Positions 25,584-38,900 of a DNA stretch of 64,000 nucleotides are shown here, in pieces; the first letter of the stretch is position 1; the number at the start of each line of letters is the position of its first letter. The position numbers were made by a program, and so were the translations under genes. Below the pieces are notes generated by a model. The model made no database searches. It was not told where the DNA came from and saw only the letters and a program-made list of their open reading frames with translations. The stretch covers positions 40,601,115 through 40,665,114 of the forward strand of contig NC_045138.2 in assembly GCF_008831285.2 (NCBI RefSeq), in the 5' to 3' direction. Origin of the DNA: Nymphaea colorata. Its lineage: Eukaryota; Streptophyta; Magnoliopsida; Nymphaeales; Nymphaeaceae.

Positions 25584-25699
25584 GATGGTCAGTCTCTACT
25601 CACCCAATCAAGAGCGGAGCTGCTGGCCCGCGCCGGCTTGGGATGGTCAGTCTCTACTCACCCAATCAAGAGCGGAGCTGCTGGCCCGTACCGGCTCGG
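25584..25699. repeat. 58-bp tandem duplication
   Basis: GATGGTCAGTCTCTACTCAC starts at 25584 and again at 25642; the two 58-bp units differ at about three positions. A sequence GACTCCGCCACTG near 25726, common in plant transposon-derived DNA, follows. Confidence 0.9.
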
Positions 25700-28081
25700 T
25701 GCGGGTCTGCTAAAAAAAAATTTTGACTCCGCCACTGCAGCGAGCCCACTTATCTCATGGTCCTCAATCAAGAGGACGTGCTACTACGTATACTTACCAT
25801 TCAAAGTGCATCTCTATCTACCGATGCCCAACACGACAGTTTATAATGGAAAGAAGAACACACAAAAAGACAGGTTAATACGCGGGAGTGCTTAGCAAAA
25901 AGAGAAGGGGAGGGCGTATTGACAATCACTAACAACGAACCAGAAGCCAAAAGAAGATCTATGCAATCAAGAGAAAACCTTCTTCCCGAAATCCCGAACT
26001 AGGAGAGTAGTTTCACTGAAGATTTAATGGGGGAAGTTCTTTGTTCAGTGTGATGGTGCAGATAAAATTTGGTTGAAGTAGATGGAGCCATGATGATTTT
26101 TTATATTTAAGGTTTTCCTATTTGAAATCAAACACTTGGTCGATGTCGCGTGGATCTTAAGTTAGAACAATGGATTAACACGAGATTTTAGTTTCACAAG
26201 CCATGAGATTTTATATCACAATAAGAATGCCACTTTTTATTTTCTAATTTAATGTCGGGACTCTGAAATTTTCTGTGGCTGTTTAAGAACCAAGAATCTT
26301 CCATGTAGACGACAGTGTAGCTTTGAGAATCTGCGCAGGAAACTTCATGGTCTGATAAACCAACTGATTCTACTTGAACCTGTGATCTTCGTTGTAAGCT
26401 GCCAAAATTTTGTTCTAAGATTAGCCGAAGTCACATATCCAAGGAATGTGGATCTCAAAATATGAGCATGTCAAGATATGTCTGGAAGTCAAATGCCGCA
26501 GGAATAAAACCTGTTCTCATAATGCACTTAAGGCACTGTGACCTGTTCATAAGGTCTTTGAAGGAAAAGCGTTTCAATATGAAAGTTGGGATCTCATATA
26601 TTTAATTTGGTGAGGCAATGGAACTATCACCAAGCGTTTCCATTGGTTACATCCCATAAAATTTGTTAAAATCATTAGCAATTGGTTTTCAAACTGGTTT
26701 ACATACTGTCTGATGAATGCAAGAAGAAAGGCCTTGGATGACCACAGCAGTTGAGAATTTTGTATTCTGGACTGCTGTTTGAATACTAAAAGTGAAGCAA
26801 TTAACCACTCTGTTGCTCTTGAATCTAACAAGATACCAACAAAATTAATTCCATGACATAGAATGACGGTCATAGAGAGTAGTTCGTGCATCAAAGGGAA
26901 GTACTTCTCCAAAGTCATTTCCCTAAAGCAGCAGAAGTAAAAATACATGCCATTTAAGCCTTCTTATATGCTTTTTAAAAGCCAACTTTAAGATTACTAT
27001 TTAAATAAAGGAGGAAGAAAGCAGAAAATTGGAAGGTTGGAAAAAGAAATGTGGGCGTGTTCAGATGTTTCATTGGAGTTAGTGAAGAAGAAGCAGAGAT
27101 ACAGTTGCAACTTGCAAGAAGTGGACAGAGATCTCAATGCCTTATAATCCACAGGAAGACAGTTAAATCCAAAGGACATCATTACAAAATTGGTAGGGTA
27201 AAACACTGTCTAACATCAGACCACTGTGAATACGTAAATGGATCATGCTGTCTCGATACAGTTGGCTCCTCGAAATAGCTTCTCTTTCCAATTCAATACG
27301 TAACCTTTTAAAAAAATTTGCATCACTCGATTGACATACTTTTTGTTCGATATCATAATCATGACTGCTTGAATCTGAATTTTCATAGCCTTTTAGATGT
27401 AATTAACCACCGCGAATATTTCATGGACAAGCGTATGAAAAATATAGAAAGGCAGAAAGAAACAGAGAGGAAAAGTGCAGAAAAAAAATTTAAAAGGCAC
27501 CATCATTTGTCACATTAATTTGTAGATGTGTAGGAATGGGTGTCAGGGGAAGTGGAAGCAAATAAAATTTGAATTGTTCATTTCACACGCTATTATTGTT
27601 AACTCTCACCACCTGGCCAGGTGAATGAAGCTAAGCACTGTCATTCAAATATCCAGTAGATATTAGTGTATGTCTGATACTGATTACAAGGGAACAAGTA
27701 GGATTAAGTAACAACCATAAGAACGGCTTAGATGATATTCTGCTTATAGATATGAACCCGATACCCAAACAATTTACATGGCCATGACGTACCCTTTTTC
27801 TTCCCCAGTAGAAAAGGATATAATACAGAGAGAACCCGCTACACAGTACACACAAAAGCAACTCCATTTAAACCAAACCTTTTCTACTTTACACAAGGGT
27901 ACTTTCAAGAAAGCAAAGGAAAAGAACCATAAGACACGAAAAGCCTCAAAAAAAGGAAGAAACTTGCCCATGATAGCATTCCAAATGATCTCATTGTACT
28001 CCACACAACCACAGGAAAGAGAAGGAGAAGAGAGAGAGAGAGAGAATCGTGTACGTATCATGAGGCACCAAACTCAGCACG

Positions 28082-30737
28082 TCAGAAGTTGAATCTGCTA
28101 GGCTCTGCCTTTTCCATCCTGTTCCTGCCGTAGGACTCCCGGTTGTCGGTCCTCTTGCTGTTCCTGAAGGCAGCGCAGGCTATGACGTAGAGGACGACCA
28201 TCACGATCAGAAGAATCATGTTGATCAGGGACACCCTCCTCCAGTCCTTCTTCAGGTTGGCCAGCACCCCGGCCTTGCATGAGTCGCAGCTGTAGCACAG
28301 CCGAGCCTGGTCGTTGCTCCAATTCACGCAGTCCGTGTCCGCCACCGCCAGTCCCGCCACCGGTTCCCACGTCGTCTCGGTCACGTAAACGAAACCGCAC
28401 GCCGCCGGTGGCTTGCAACAACCAGACTGTGCCGATATCACAAGGCGCCGCGCGCCACACAAGCACAGACCCACTTCACCGTTAGTCTCCTCTCTATATT
28501 CATCGTATTTATAGCAACAGATCATTCTAAAGATCATAACATAGAAACTATTAATTTGAAATCTAGAAGGCCCACATTGGGATTATCTATTGAACTTAAC
28601 CGCCTTTTGATTAATCGTCCTAAATCCAAACATCTTAACCAGGTGGATGACCGCGCTTCTCCAAGGCCTGAATCATGGCAGCCAACTCGGAGCAGATCGG
28701 TTCATCAGGCAGATCAGGGTGGGATGTGCACTCTCGTCCCATGTGTGGTTCTCTGCTAACGTGGTAGGATCCACCATGAAAGTGTTGATATGTATCATTA
28801 TTTATAGGCAATTGGCTGTCTATAATATCTCCTCATGGGCCAATCCGCCATGATTCTAGCAGCTCACTTTATTTGATCTCTTTATACTACAAACAGACGA
28901 GTTGAACATGCATAAATTTTTCATCCAACATTCTGATTATCGAAATTAATGGGCACATTAGTCATCGGTAACAAGGATAATGTCACTGACTAGGCCGCAT
29001 TGCTTCAATGGGAACGACAGAATCAATGGACGGTGAAGATGCTTTTGCAGGAGAATGGACGGTATAGAGGCCAAAACACAAAGTTGGTCACCGTTTAGCG
29101 GATCCAACGAAGAAGACGAGGGGGGTGGGGGCGCCCCGGGGGCCTCGGGCAATCATGCATGGAAAAAATCATGGAAAATTTTTATTTTAAGGCAACGCTT
29201 CATTTTAATTTTCTTACAAAAGTCTTACAGTTATGAATTTTTCTAATGAGTTAATGGTCTTTTCCAATTGCCAACAATGTTAAACTAGGCTTTACGTCAG
29301 ATTATCATCCTGGAAAGAAGCGGGTTCTTCTCAATTTTTTGCCGTCGATTGGAAATACTCCCCAGAATTCAGTTTAAAATATATGCATAAACCTATGCAT
29401 ATTTTTAGTTTTAAATTTTCCATAAAATTTTTCTCTCTATTTAATTAACGGTATCATATTTATAGATTTATAACATTTTGAATGTACTGATCAGATCTAT
29501 AAGGTATAATACCATAGGAAAAAACGAATAAAAGATATTAAAAATCAATTCCGTGGTAGATTTAGTACAACTTTATAAATATGGTTCTATTGGTGGTTTG
29601 TTTTTAATTCTAGAAACTCTTTTAGTCAATAACACAAAGAAAGACTCGATTTCTGGGTTTTGGCCATATATCTATACTACTGAATTCAATTAAAATATAT
29701 AAATAAGAAAACAGATAGCTACCAGACTTTCAAATACTAGACCTTGATGGTACTCATTTAAGCCATCAATTCTAATGAGATCAATTAAGTTACAAATAAA
29801 AAAAGCAAGCTAGTAAATTTATCAAAATTAGAAACACGCGCTACTCATTTATTAATGGGATAGAGCTGTTTTTGATAGAGACCCATGTCTCGTTTGATAT
29901 TTCATATAAGGATATTTTCCTACCAAATTTCTGGGAGATGATTTTTCTCTACCATTTTCATAGTAACGTTGTGATACTTTGTCAAACTTTTTGAGATACT
30001 TTCCATGTTATCTTTCTACAAGCACAAGTTTGCTTTGCTACATTAGAATTGAAAATGTATAGCATCACTGTAAGTAAGAACTGCTCCCTTGAATATGGTC
30101 GAAAGTATAACAACTCGACTCACTCCTGGGCTCGGGCCCCTGGTTCGACGAATCCCAACCCGCCCCTAACAGTTTCGGTTTCAATCCTAAAAAGGTTAGG
30201 AACTAGAAATATCATCTCATTAATGACATCTTCTATAAGCCCATATGAAACTAAACTCATGGAGTGTTACAGAAAGTGTGTCGTTCTTTTTCTAAGTAAC
30301 GGGTGAACCTATAATATTTTTTCCGATTTGAAGACTTTCCACAACGTCTAAAAAAGAACAACTTGAAAGCGCCAGTATACCACTTCAAGCAATTCATATA
30401 ATAACTTTGCTTTCTAAGTCTGCCTTCTTCTTCAGGTAGACGAAAAGCACTAGGAAGTAGTTTAAGTCGATTTGTGAACACAGAAATGGAGCCTTATGCC
30501 TCAAGTTTATCAAAGAAACAAAGAATTTAGGCCCTTTCCTCTTTGATGGTTTGATTTCCACATAAATATAGTAGTTTCAAGGCTGAAGGCCATAGTAAAT
30601 TTCTTGTCTAACTTTATTGAACCAAGCTCAGACAACTGATCAACCTCAAAAGGCCCCAAAGCCAGAGAATTTTGATCCGTAAGCAAAACAAGTACCTCAA
30701 TAAATCATTCTACTATCACTATATGAAACGGAATACA

Positions 30738-30796
<59 letters not shown>

Positions 30797-31822
30797 TGGC
30801 CAATGAGGTTGCACAAAGCCAATCTAAAAACTCACAATTCAAGTGCTAAGTTTATCTTTCCGAGTCCAAATGAAAGACGTTACTTGAGCGCAATCATGCG
30901 TAGCTCGTCTCATTTCCAGCCAGTATTATTCAAGGATTAAAATGGAACAAAATTTAACATTTTATACCATTTAGTGACAGCAGTCAGTAACATTGGTGAA
31001 AAACTGACCTAGATTTGATATTTTTTTGACTGTTTTAAGAAAAAATAACTTGGATTTCCAAAAGAAGTGGGTCCCTATCAAGAAATTATGCCAACCAGAA
31101 ATGGCCGCTAGCTACTTAAAGAACAAACCCACAACAGAAGGCCAGAAAGGGAAATCTAATCAATTGTTAAAGCGATCGCAACCTTTCACCAAAAAATAAC
31201 CCGGCAAAAAACGAGGCACCAAAAGGGAAAAAGGAAAAAAAAAAAGACAAGAAACGAAGCTGGAAGCCATTGATTGAACCTAAAATTTAAACGAAACGGG
31301 GAGAAAACGGACCTGGATGGGGGTAAGCGACCGAGCGTAGAACCGATCGGCCGTCTCCGGGATGCCGCCGGGAGCCATTTTCCCACAAACGCCGGCCTGC
31401 TGGATGCACGAGACGATCTTGTCCCAGTAGCTGGGCTCCGACACGCGGTCCTTGAGCCAGCCGGAATAGTCCTGGAGGCGGTACTCGAGGTAGCGGCGGT
31501 TGAGAACGGGGTTGCCGGAGCCCTTGGCGGTGACGGAGAAGGCGAAGATGGTGAACCCTATCAGCGCGACGACGATGAAGAACATGGCCGTGAGGTAGAG
31601 CCGGAGCAGCCAAGTGATCCGGTAGCACGAGCCGGCGAACCCGGCAAGCGACACAACCATGACGGCGATGCCGATGATGATGATCGGCCACTGCAGGAAG
31701 CGGAGACAGTCGGTGGAGTTGGCCTTGGTGCTCAGCCATATCCCGCCGCCCAGGATCGGCACCGATATCAGGAAGGTCAGGAAGTTGATCATCCCGATCA
31801 ACGAGTTGCTCGCTCGCAGCAT
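28082..31822 (-). CDS. Tetraspanin (plant TET7/8/9-like)
   Basis: There are two exons, 31822-31313 and 28426-28082, giving 284 residues; the phase-0 junction joins LTPIQ to SGCCKPP. Tetraspanins are four-pass membrane proteins that organise membrane microdomains and, for plant TET8-type members, mark extracellular vesicles. Visible segments: TM1 at about residues 7-28 (LIGMINFLTFLISVPILGGG), TM2 at about 44-66 (WPIIIIGIAVMVVSLAGFAG), TM3 at about 74-97 (LYLTAMFFIVVALIGFTIFA), a large outer loop with the plant hallmark GCCKPP and further cysteines (CIQQAGVCGK, CYSCDSCKAG), then TM4 (LINMILLIVMVVLYVIACAA) and a short basic tail. Length and order fit the family. The single 2.9-kb intron sits just before GCCKPP. 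The first ATG in frame is used as the start. Confidence 0.95.
28427..31312 (-). other. Tetraspanin intron (2.9 kb)
   Basis: AT-rich non-coding sequence with a GC-rich patch near 29120-29145 and a long TA microsatellite at 30738. No nested gene was recognised. Confidence 0.8.
30738..30793. repeat. (TA)n microsatellite in the tetraspanin intron
   Basis: TA repeats interrupted by a single TG near 30762, about 56 bp in all. Confidence 0.95.
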
Positions 31823-32626
31823 CTCTCTCCTTCCAGAGAACGGGGGATTTGGGGTTTCTTTATCCTGTTCTGCTTCTGATCTGATCCTGATCCTGATCCT
31901 GATCCTTCAATGGAGGATCCTGGATTTGTGGATACTGCTCAGCTTCGAAGCTTCACTTTACTTGGAACAAGCAGCCAAAAAAAGGCGACGTGGGAAGTAG
32001 AGGAAGGAGGGCGTCGCTTGTGCGACAAATATGCCCGAATCGCCCTCCATAGATTGGGAGCCCGTTCGGCGATAAACGGGTCGGTTTAGGGCGAATATTG
32101 TCATTTCCGTTTGAGATGAATTAAAGACGGGCTCCTGGTCGCTTGTCGTCGTCCTCTGAGCTTACCGGGAGGTTATATTCATTTCCCGCGCGTCGTTATC
32201 GGGGTGGTCGGTGCCAGGGAAGTGATCTCGGCCGTCCGCGTCCAGATGAACGGTCCAATCCAAGATTCTGCTCTCTTGTGGAGAACCTTCTCAGAGGTCA
32301 GCTGCTTTCAACTCTTGGAATATCTCGAAATGTTCAGATTTCTCTGTCTGCTTTGCTTTACTTCACTTTAAAAAAAAAAAAAAAGTTTTAAGATGTCTTA
32401 TGCCGTGCATTTTTGAACAGCCCAAGATCAGATCTGGGTTCAAATACGTGTAACTTAGACATTCAAAACGTTTTATACGACGTAAAAGTTAAAAAAGCGT
32501 GATTATCAAGTCAGGATTAATTTTCAATTAAAAAAAAATTTAGGACAAAGTTAGCGTCTCTCCACATAAAATAAAAATAAAAGACGGCGAGTTGCATGTG
32601 CCCGTAGGGATGGGGGACCAATCCAT

Positions 32627-32692
32627 GTGCCCATTGCCCACCCTTATCAGCACCTACTCTGGGAGCGTGGGCTTCGTGGGGGCAATGGGCAC
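32627..32692. repeat. Short inverted repeat (13-bp arms)
   Basis: GTGCCCATTGCCC at 32627-32639 is matched by its exact reverse complement at 32680-32692, with a 40-bp spacer. It could form a hairpin or be a mobile-element end. Confidence 0.75.
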
Positions 32693-33202
32693 AACTTTAA
32701 TGCATTAATTGAATGTAATTGTAGAGCAAGTAACAAATTTAGAGTTGTTGGTGCCACATTTTTTTTGTGTTGCAAAAAGGATGGCACCTGGGCTTGATAT
32801 TTTGAGAAAAATTTACCATGTGCAAAAACACTAAATCTGTGCTTAAAGAAATGTGTTGAAAAAAGAATATATAGTGCTTTTCCAAAGGGGAATATGTTCT
32901 AAACTATATGTTATGGTTCCTAACTTTTCACAAGATGCAAATATATAAAGTTCATCCTTTTAAATACTTTTTCAAACCCATCGTCCATACTAAGTAGCAC
33001 AGTAACAAATTTGGACCTTTTTCAATGATATTATGCATTGATCATGATAAATTCTTTAGATTCTATTGGGTGCGAGTATAGATAACGAGGGCATGGTTCC
33101 AATATATCGAAAGCAGACCTAATACCCTGCAGGAAAGGAGAAAAGATGGAAGTTTTGACTCCTTTCTCTATATAAAAGGCAAATAGATTTAAGCCAGTTG
33201 CT

Positions 33203-33487
33203 TTTGATTACCTCAAATCTCAGTCGGATTTGCTACATAAATCTAAAGTTTATCAAACTGCAGATTTCAGATCTGTCAGAAGGCTGAAATCCATGGATCT
33301 CAAATCGAAGAGTTAGGAGGTGGGGTTTGGGACTTCATCTGTGGATTTTTGATCCACCCATAGCAGCAGTGAAGAGAGGAGAAAGAGAAAAGGCTGAGGG
33401 AGTAAATCAAACATGAGCTTTAAATTTTAAAATCTCAGATAGATATCAGATTCGAGGTTTTAAAATATAAGATCTGAGGTAATCAAA
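33203..33487. mobile_element. MITE-like element with terminal inverted repeats
   Basis: The left end TTTGATTACCTCAAATCT and the reverse complement of the right end (TTTGATTACCTCAGATCT) match at 17 of 18 positions. The similarity extends outward imperfectly toward GTTG. The element is 285 bp with no coding frame. A target-site duplication could not be fixed. Confidence 0.65.
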
Positions 33488-34549
33488 CACAACCACTTCT
33501 TCAATGTACAATTGAATTATGAGAAATGGAATAGCACCACCAACCAGCACGCACATTTCTTTGATGGATTCAATCAGATTGTATACCAACCAAGAAGCAT
33601 GTAGTTTGTAATGAAATACAATATTCACACAACTACTTCCTCTTGAATGGTGGCTCGAAGCCGCACTGAACAATTCTCTCGCACTATGACCACATCGTCT
33701 CTTTACAACTCGACGCAGGCTAGTAGAACCAGAGGGATGGCCTTGGGGATTTTATGTCCAAGGAGAACAACAAAGTTTCTCAGCTGAAGGAGATTAATCT
33801 TCCCCAAGTAAAACATAAAAAGACAAGGAAATATTAGCGCCGTGTTGCAAAACTATGAATATAAAATTCGAGGCGTTCAATTTAATTATTGTAGCCCTTG
33901 CAGGATTTCTCATTAATGAAAAAATTAACGATACAAAACACATATGAGAAAGAAATGTTGTATTATTCTTCACTCAAAAATATTCTTATCGATAACATAA
34001 AATGTTTAAGGCTATGTGATTCAGAAGAAATCATAAAAATTTAACGTGTAAATTTGGATTTTATAAGGTTATATTATCATTTGGTCTTAATTTTATTGAC
34101 CAATAAAATCTGATGTAGACCCGAAACAAGAAAGATTTACGTGAACCAAACATTTTCTTAAGAAGGAGCTGAAAAGACTAAAGTCCTTATAATATTCAAT
34201 CTAGATATCTGATTTGGATCTTTTTTTAACTTATAGTTTTGGATTTCTTCACATGCGCATGCAACTGGCTTTGGCAGGAAATTAAACAGCTATGGCCTAT
34301 GGTGGGTAGGCCCTCTTCTTTCATTTCAGATTAGAAGTTGGGTATATACAGATGAAAAAGAAAAGTGACTTATCCCTATGTATGGATATCTATCTGATAT
34401 GGGGTCGCACTCACTTGGCGACAAATAATCTCATGTAGTTGATAAGAAGAGAAAGAAGATGAAAACATTTCAATATTGCAATGAACCATACAGTTGAAAT
34501 GTTTCATAATCTCCTGCAAGCAAGCAGTGCTGGAATATAGAACTCTAAT

Positions 34550-34630
34550 GGGTCTAGCGTAGCCGATCAAGTGATCAGTTGCTAAATACCTTGTAGGTAG
34601 CTCGATTCCCATGAGCGCTAGGTTTTTGAA
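34550..34630 (+). repeat. Possible SINE-like fragment
   Basis: Contains GCGTAGCCGATCAAGTGATC and, 30 bases on, GGTAGCTCGATTCCCATGAG, loosely like pol III A and B boxes. The sequence near 49527 (GTTCGATTTCCATGAACGCT) resembles its right part. No tail or target duplication was identified. Confidence 0.25.
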
Positions 34631-34786
34631 CTGCAAACAATAACAAGCACAACACTTTAGTTGATGGTTGTACTGCCCTGAACCCGAAAGTGATGAGAAT
34701 GGAAGAAAAGGGGTGGCTTCACCTCTTAAGTACAATCATTGCTGGAATCTAAGATTTTACATCTTCCATAAAATCTATATTAGGTT

Positions 34787-35066
34787 GTGTTTGATTCACT
34801 TCAGATCTAAGATATGAGATCTCAAGGATGTCAAATCCATAGATTTTAAAATCAGACCCCTCCTGTCCCCTCCCCATTCGATCTTCAATCTATGGTTTTT
34901 AACATGTAACATAGATTTGACATCCATGCATTGAAAGATCTTCAGTTTAAACATACTGAGGGCCTTTGCATTGTGGATCTTAAATCCATATTACATCTTA
35001 ATAACTATGATTATAAGGTCGGATTGTGGGAGGGAAGGTCAGACCTTAAATCCGCAGTGAAACAAA
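34787..35066. mobile_element. Possible second MITE of the same family
   Basis: The left end TGTGTTTGATTCACTTCAGA resembles the end of the 33203 element. At the right, the reverse complement of the 35045-35066 area reads TTTGTTTCACTGCGGATTTA, a diverged inverted match. The boundaries are approximate. Confidence 0.35.
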
Positions 35067-35773
35067 TAAGCTTAGTACCGCAAAGGATTCTAGTGAATGA
35101 CCATATTGTCCGAATAAATTTTTGGAAAATGTTTCCCTTGCCCCTTCCAACACGAGATTTAAATTTTTGGAAGAAGGCTTTGACATGAAATTTCCTGAAA
35201 ACATGTTAGAGCCTTTCCAATTATATTTTGAAAGTCAGTTTTTAATGTGGTTCTAATTAGGTTTAAAGTCGGATTGAGGGATATTCAGCTATCAGTTTAA
35301 AAATTGGATTCAAATTGTAAATTTGGTTCAGATTCGTATATGGCATAAACAATTTATTCATTCGTATTTGGATTTTGAATTCAAATCCAAATATGCGATC
35401 ATCTGAAAAAACATATATCACGAAGAGTACATCATGTTCGAATCTCAAACTTGTTATAAGAGACCAATGGGCTAACTCTCATTGTATCATTTAATGTATA
35501 ACTATGAATTTTTATTTAGTTGGAAAAGTTAGGAATATATGAATAGAGAGGATGACGAAACGGGTTGGGTGGTTAGCTGGTTGCGTCAGAGAAGCGATGG
35601 GAATATGCGGATTCCATCGTCTCTCAACTCTACCAATAATTTTATATATATTTAAATAATTCCTACACAACAAACTAAAATGACATTTTTCTAAAATGAC
35701 TTCGTTTATTTAATTTTCTTGTTTTCAATGCTCCTTGATGCGACTTCCGAAATTATTAGGAAAATAATTTTTA

Positions 35774-35781
35774 TGACGTCA
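35774..35781 (+). promoter_or_regulatory. Palindromic TGACGTCA bZIP-type site upstream of PAP16
   Basis: A perfect 8-bp TGACGTCA lies 120 bp upstream of the ATG at 35902. This is the consensus for plant TGA/bZIP factors; binding here is inferred. Confidence 0.45.
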
Positions 35782-35901
35782 CAGTGGCTTTTACAACACA
35801 CTGTTTTCTTTGTGTGTGCGCGGAAATATCCCAAACCGTATGTTTAGTTTGGCGGGCGATCGTTCCCGGCAAACTTCTGCGAGAGATAGTGAAGAAGAAG
35901 A

Positions 35902-38900
35902 ATGAGTATTCATTCGCCCCCTTTCTCCCGCCGTACTCCCTGCTTCCTCTTCTTCATCTTCCTCGTCTTCAACGTCGGAGCAGGACGCGACGGCGGCTCG
36001 ATTGTGCAGATCAAGATACCAGGGAAGTCTCTCCGGTTCGCTAACTCGTCGGCGTTCAAGATCGCGCTCTTCGCCGATCTCCACTTCGGAGAGAATGCCT
36101 GGACGGATTGGGGCCCTCTTCAGGATATCAACTCTCAGGCCGTCATGTCGACCGTTCTCGATCGGGAAAAGCCTGGTCCGTGTCGATGCTTTTCTTTGTT
36201 TGCCCATTTTGTTTTTCAAAATTGTCCAGCTTGTGCTTTTATTAACGTTATATGTGGTTACAGTTCGTGCCAAACAAAATTTCATGTTTGGATTTTAACT
36301 CTTGTTATGAAACTCAGGCTTCCTGCGCTCACCTCCCTTAATGCTGGACGATTCTGTTAAATGAGGGCAAATTCTACAGCATTTTCTTGTTTCTGGAGTT
36401 TTATAGATATTTTAATGTTCTCGAGTCCTAAATTCCTGACGACACCCTTTCGTCTCGGAATTTGCGTGCTCTGTCACAACGGATGATATGTCTTCGTTTT
36501 GTCCACCGAATACAGTGGACTCATGTTTCGAATACATATCTCATTGAAACTTGGAAGGATATAAATGCAAGTTTTATGATTCTGATTTATGAAGTATATG
36601 TAGCTCAGAAGAACTCTAGGCGATCAGGCTTAACTTACCCCAAGTCTTTTTGGTCCATATCTTGAAAACAGATGTCATCGGTAGGATGCATTCGTCCTTC
36701 CAGTACGTCGTTCCTGTTGATGGTTCTGGACTAAGCCGGATTCCTATTTCCCTTTTGGCAGGAAAGAGAGTGCAATTGCTTGCCGAAGTGGAACAAAAAA
36801 TCCAAACCAAAGCGTTGTATAAAATTGATGGGGATTACTGCTACATTCCATGCGAAATTCTTGACTAATGGGAACTTTTTCTTCTTATTCTTGTTTAGCT
36901 TTTTGATGCAGTGAAAGAAAAGGTACCCCAAGTTGCATCTTTGATGGCATTCTTGACATGTCTATGCGAAACTCCAAAATCAGATAACATAGTTTCAGGA
37001 CTTGATCGAAACACTACCACCAAAAGTCTAATTCCGGATATTATTTTCCATCCTGTTTATCGATTCCAATCTTCTCCGTGCCTCATTTGGGAATTTTCTA
37101 ATTCCATGAAGATTTAAATTAGTTTCAGGATGGTCGCTACTTTTGCATCCCGTCTATCTATTTCAATCTTCTCTGAGCCTCACTTGAACTTGTTTATTTT
37201 GGTGTTCCAACTTAGTTTCAGAACAAGCATCTGTTTCCCTCTGCAGATTTTGTGATTTATCTGGGAGATGTCATCACCGCTAACAATATACCAATCCAAA
37301 ATGCAAGCCAGTATTGGGATCAAGCTATTGCACCGACCAGAGAGAGGGGGATACCTTGGGCTTCAGTGTTTGGTAACCATGACGACATGCCGTTCGTGTG
37401 GCCTTCAGAATGGTTCTCAGGCGAGGGAATCCCTGAAATTCGATGCTCACCGTCAAATGCAACCCTCACTTGTATGGACTGCTTTCACCACTACAACCAA
37501 CATTGGTTTTTTTCCCTTTCTAAATGCTCTGTTGTCCATTGTGGATCGTGCTGCAGATGAAAGTACTTGTTACTTCAAAGGCACAACAAGAAAGGAGCTC
37601 TTGGAGAAAGAGATGCAGAATGATTTATCTGTTACCTTAGAAGGGCCATCCTTTCTGTGGCCAGGTGTGTCAAATTATGTGTTGCAGATCTCGTCATCCA
37701 AGGATGAAGAGGAGCCAATTGCTTATCTATATTTCCTGGATTCTGGTGGGGGCTCTTACCCTGAGGTGATTTCTGCTGCACAGTCAAGATGGTTCCAGCA
37801 GGAGTCTGAGCGGCTCAACCCTGACGGAAGGTACTAACCTCATTGTCTTGATCTTCGAATTACATTTGAAGAGCAAAACGCCACCACAGAAAATAAAAAT
37901 GAAAGGAGCCTCATGCAGGATGGAGAATTTCGTTGCTTACTTTCCGAAGAAATGGAAAAGTAAGAATAATGATGAATTCACATGTAGGATGATTTTTTTT
38001 TTTTTGTCATCAATCGTACATTATACACCACAGCAAGGCCAGGACAACACCAATTACTTGAGTGCTTTAATTCTGGTAAACGAGACGTAATTTGTTATAG
38101 CTATATCAAGAATCGGCTTTGTTGACTGTTGAGTAGACAAAGGTTAGCTCGTCAACGAGCACTACTGAGACATATAGATTAGAGGTACACAAGAAGGAAA
38201 GAATTTAGCCTTTGTATCTCACACTTGGCAATTAGGCTCCATATTTGGACCCTGTCAATGTGCTCAAAGTAGTACACTGGCAAGTAAACGGATAACTAGT
38301 GACATTCACCTTCTTACAGAATAGAGGAGTAGACAATTTTAAATCCTCACTTTTACTTCATATTTTAAATCTTTCATCTTTCACAGGGTGCCAGAAATAA
38401 TCTTTTGGCATATACCAAGTACAGCTTTCAAGTCTGTTTCTCCTTGGTTTGGAATACATAAACCCTGTGTTGGATCTATCAACAAAGAGAAGGTCGCACC
38501 TCAAGAAGCCGAATGGGGCATGATGGACGTGCTAACAGCAAGAAAATCGGCCAAGGTAAGTTTGCACATACCGGATCAGCTTTATCGCATTTCACTAGGC
38601 TTGTTCAGGTTTGACATTTTTGGATTTTCTGGGTTCACTTGGTGGTGGTTTCGCCCCTTTCCCTCATCTTCTTTGGTTTGACACTGTGCTCTCAATGGAT
38701 GCAAATCATGTATTCCTCACTAGTCAAGATCGTAAACTTCTAAAGATCTCTTTAAAAGGCATCAATTTTGCCATTCATTTAACTAAGAATGCGTAGTTTG
38801 GCCTAATTGGGTGAGAATTTCTACGCTGTCTATTATGGCTTCAATGCAAGCCATGATTGAATTTATAAAATAATAACCTTTGTCAACTTTTTTACCACTC

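Larger units (their letters stand above)
24330..28081. other. Intergenic region, no gene supported
   Basis: No conserved frame was found. It holds short tandem duplications (25421-25463 and 25584-25699), and at 28025-28045 a GA-rich run in the probable 3' UTR of the tetraspanin gene. Confidence 0.6.
31823..35901. other. Divergent intergenic region between tetraspanin and PAP16
   Basis: This region should hold both promoters. A short GATCCT repeat lies at 31877-31906 in the tetraspanin leader. A 13-bp perfect inverted repeat (32627 and 32680), two MITE-like elements and a possible SINE fragment lie between. No gene was seen. Confidence 0.6.

Noticed and set aside
31274-31879. 201-codon open frame on + antisense to tetraspanin exon 1
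   Set aside because: It mirrors the GC-rich tetraspanin exon, is rich in D/E/R typical of an antisense shadow, and matches no family I know.
36650-36868. Open frame in PAP16 intron 1 (and its antisense partner)
   Set aside because: Lies between well-supported exons, joins neither in frame, and shows no recognised domain; may be transposon-derived but not supportable.
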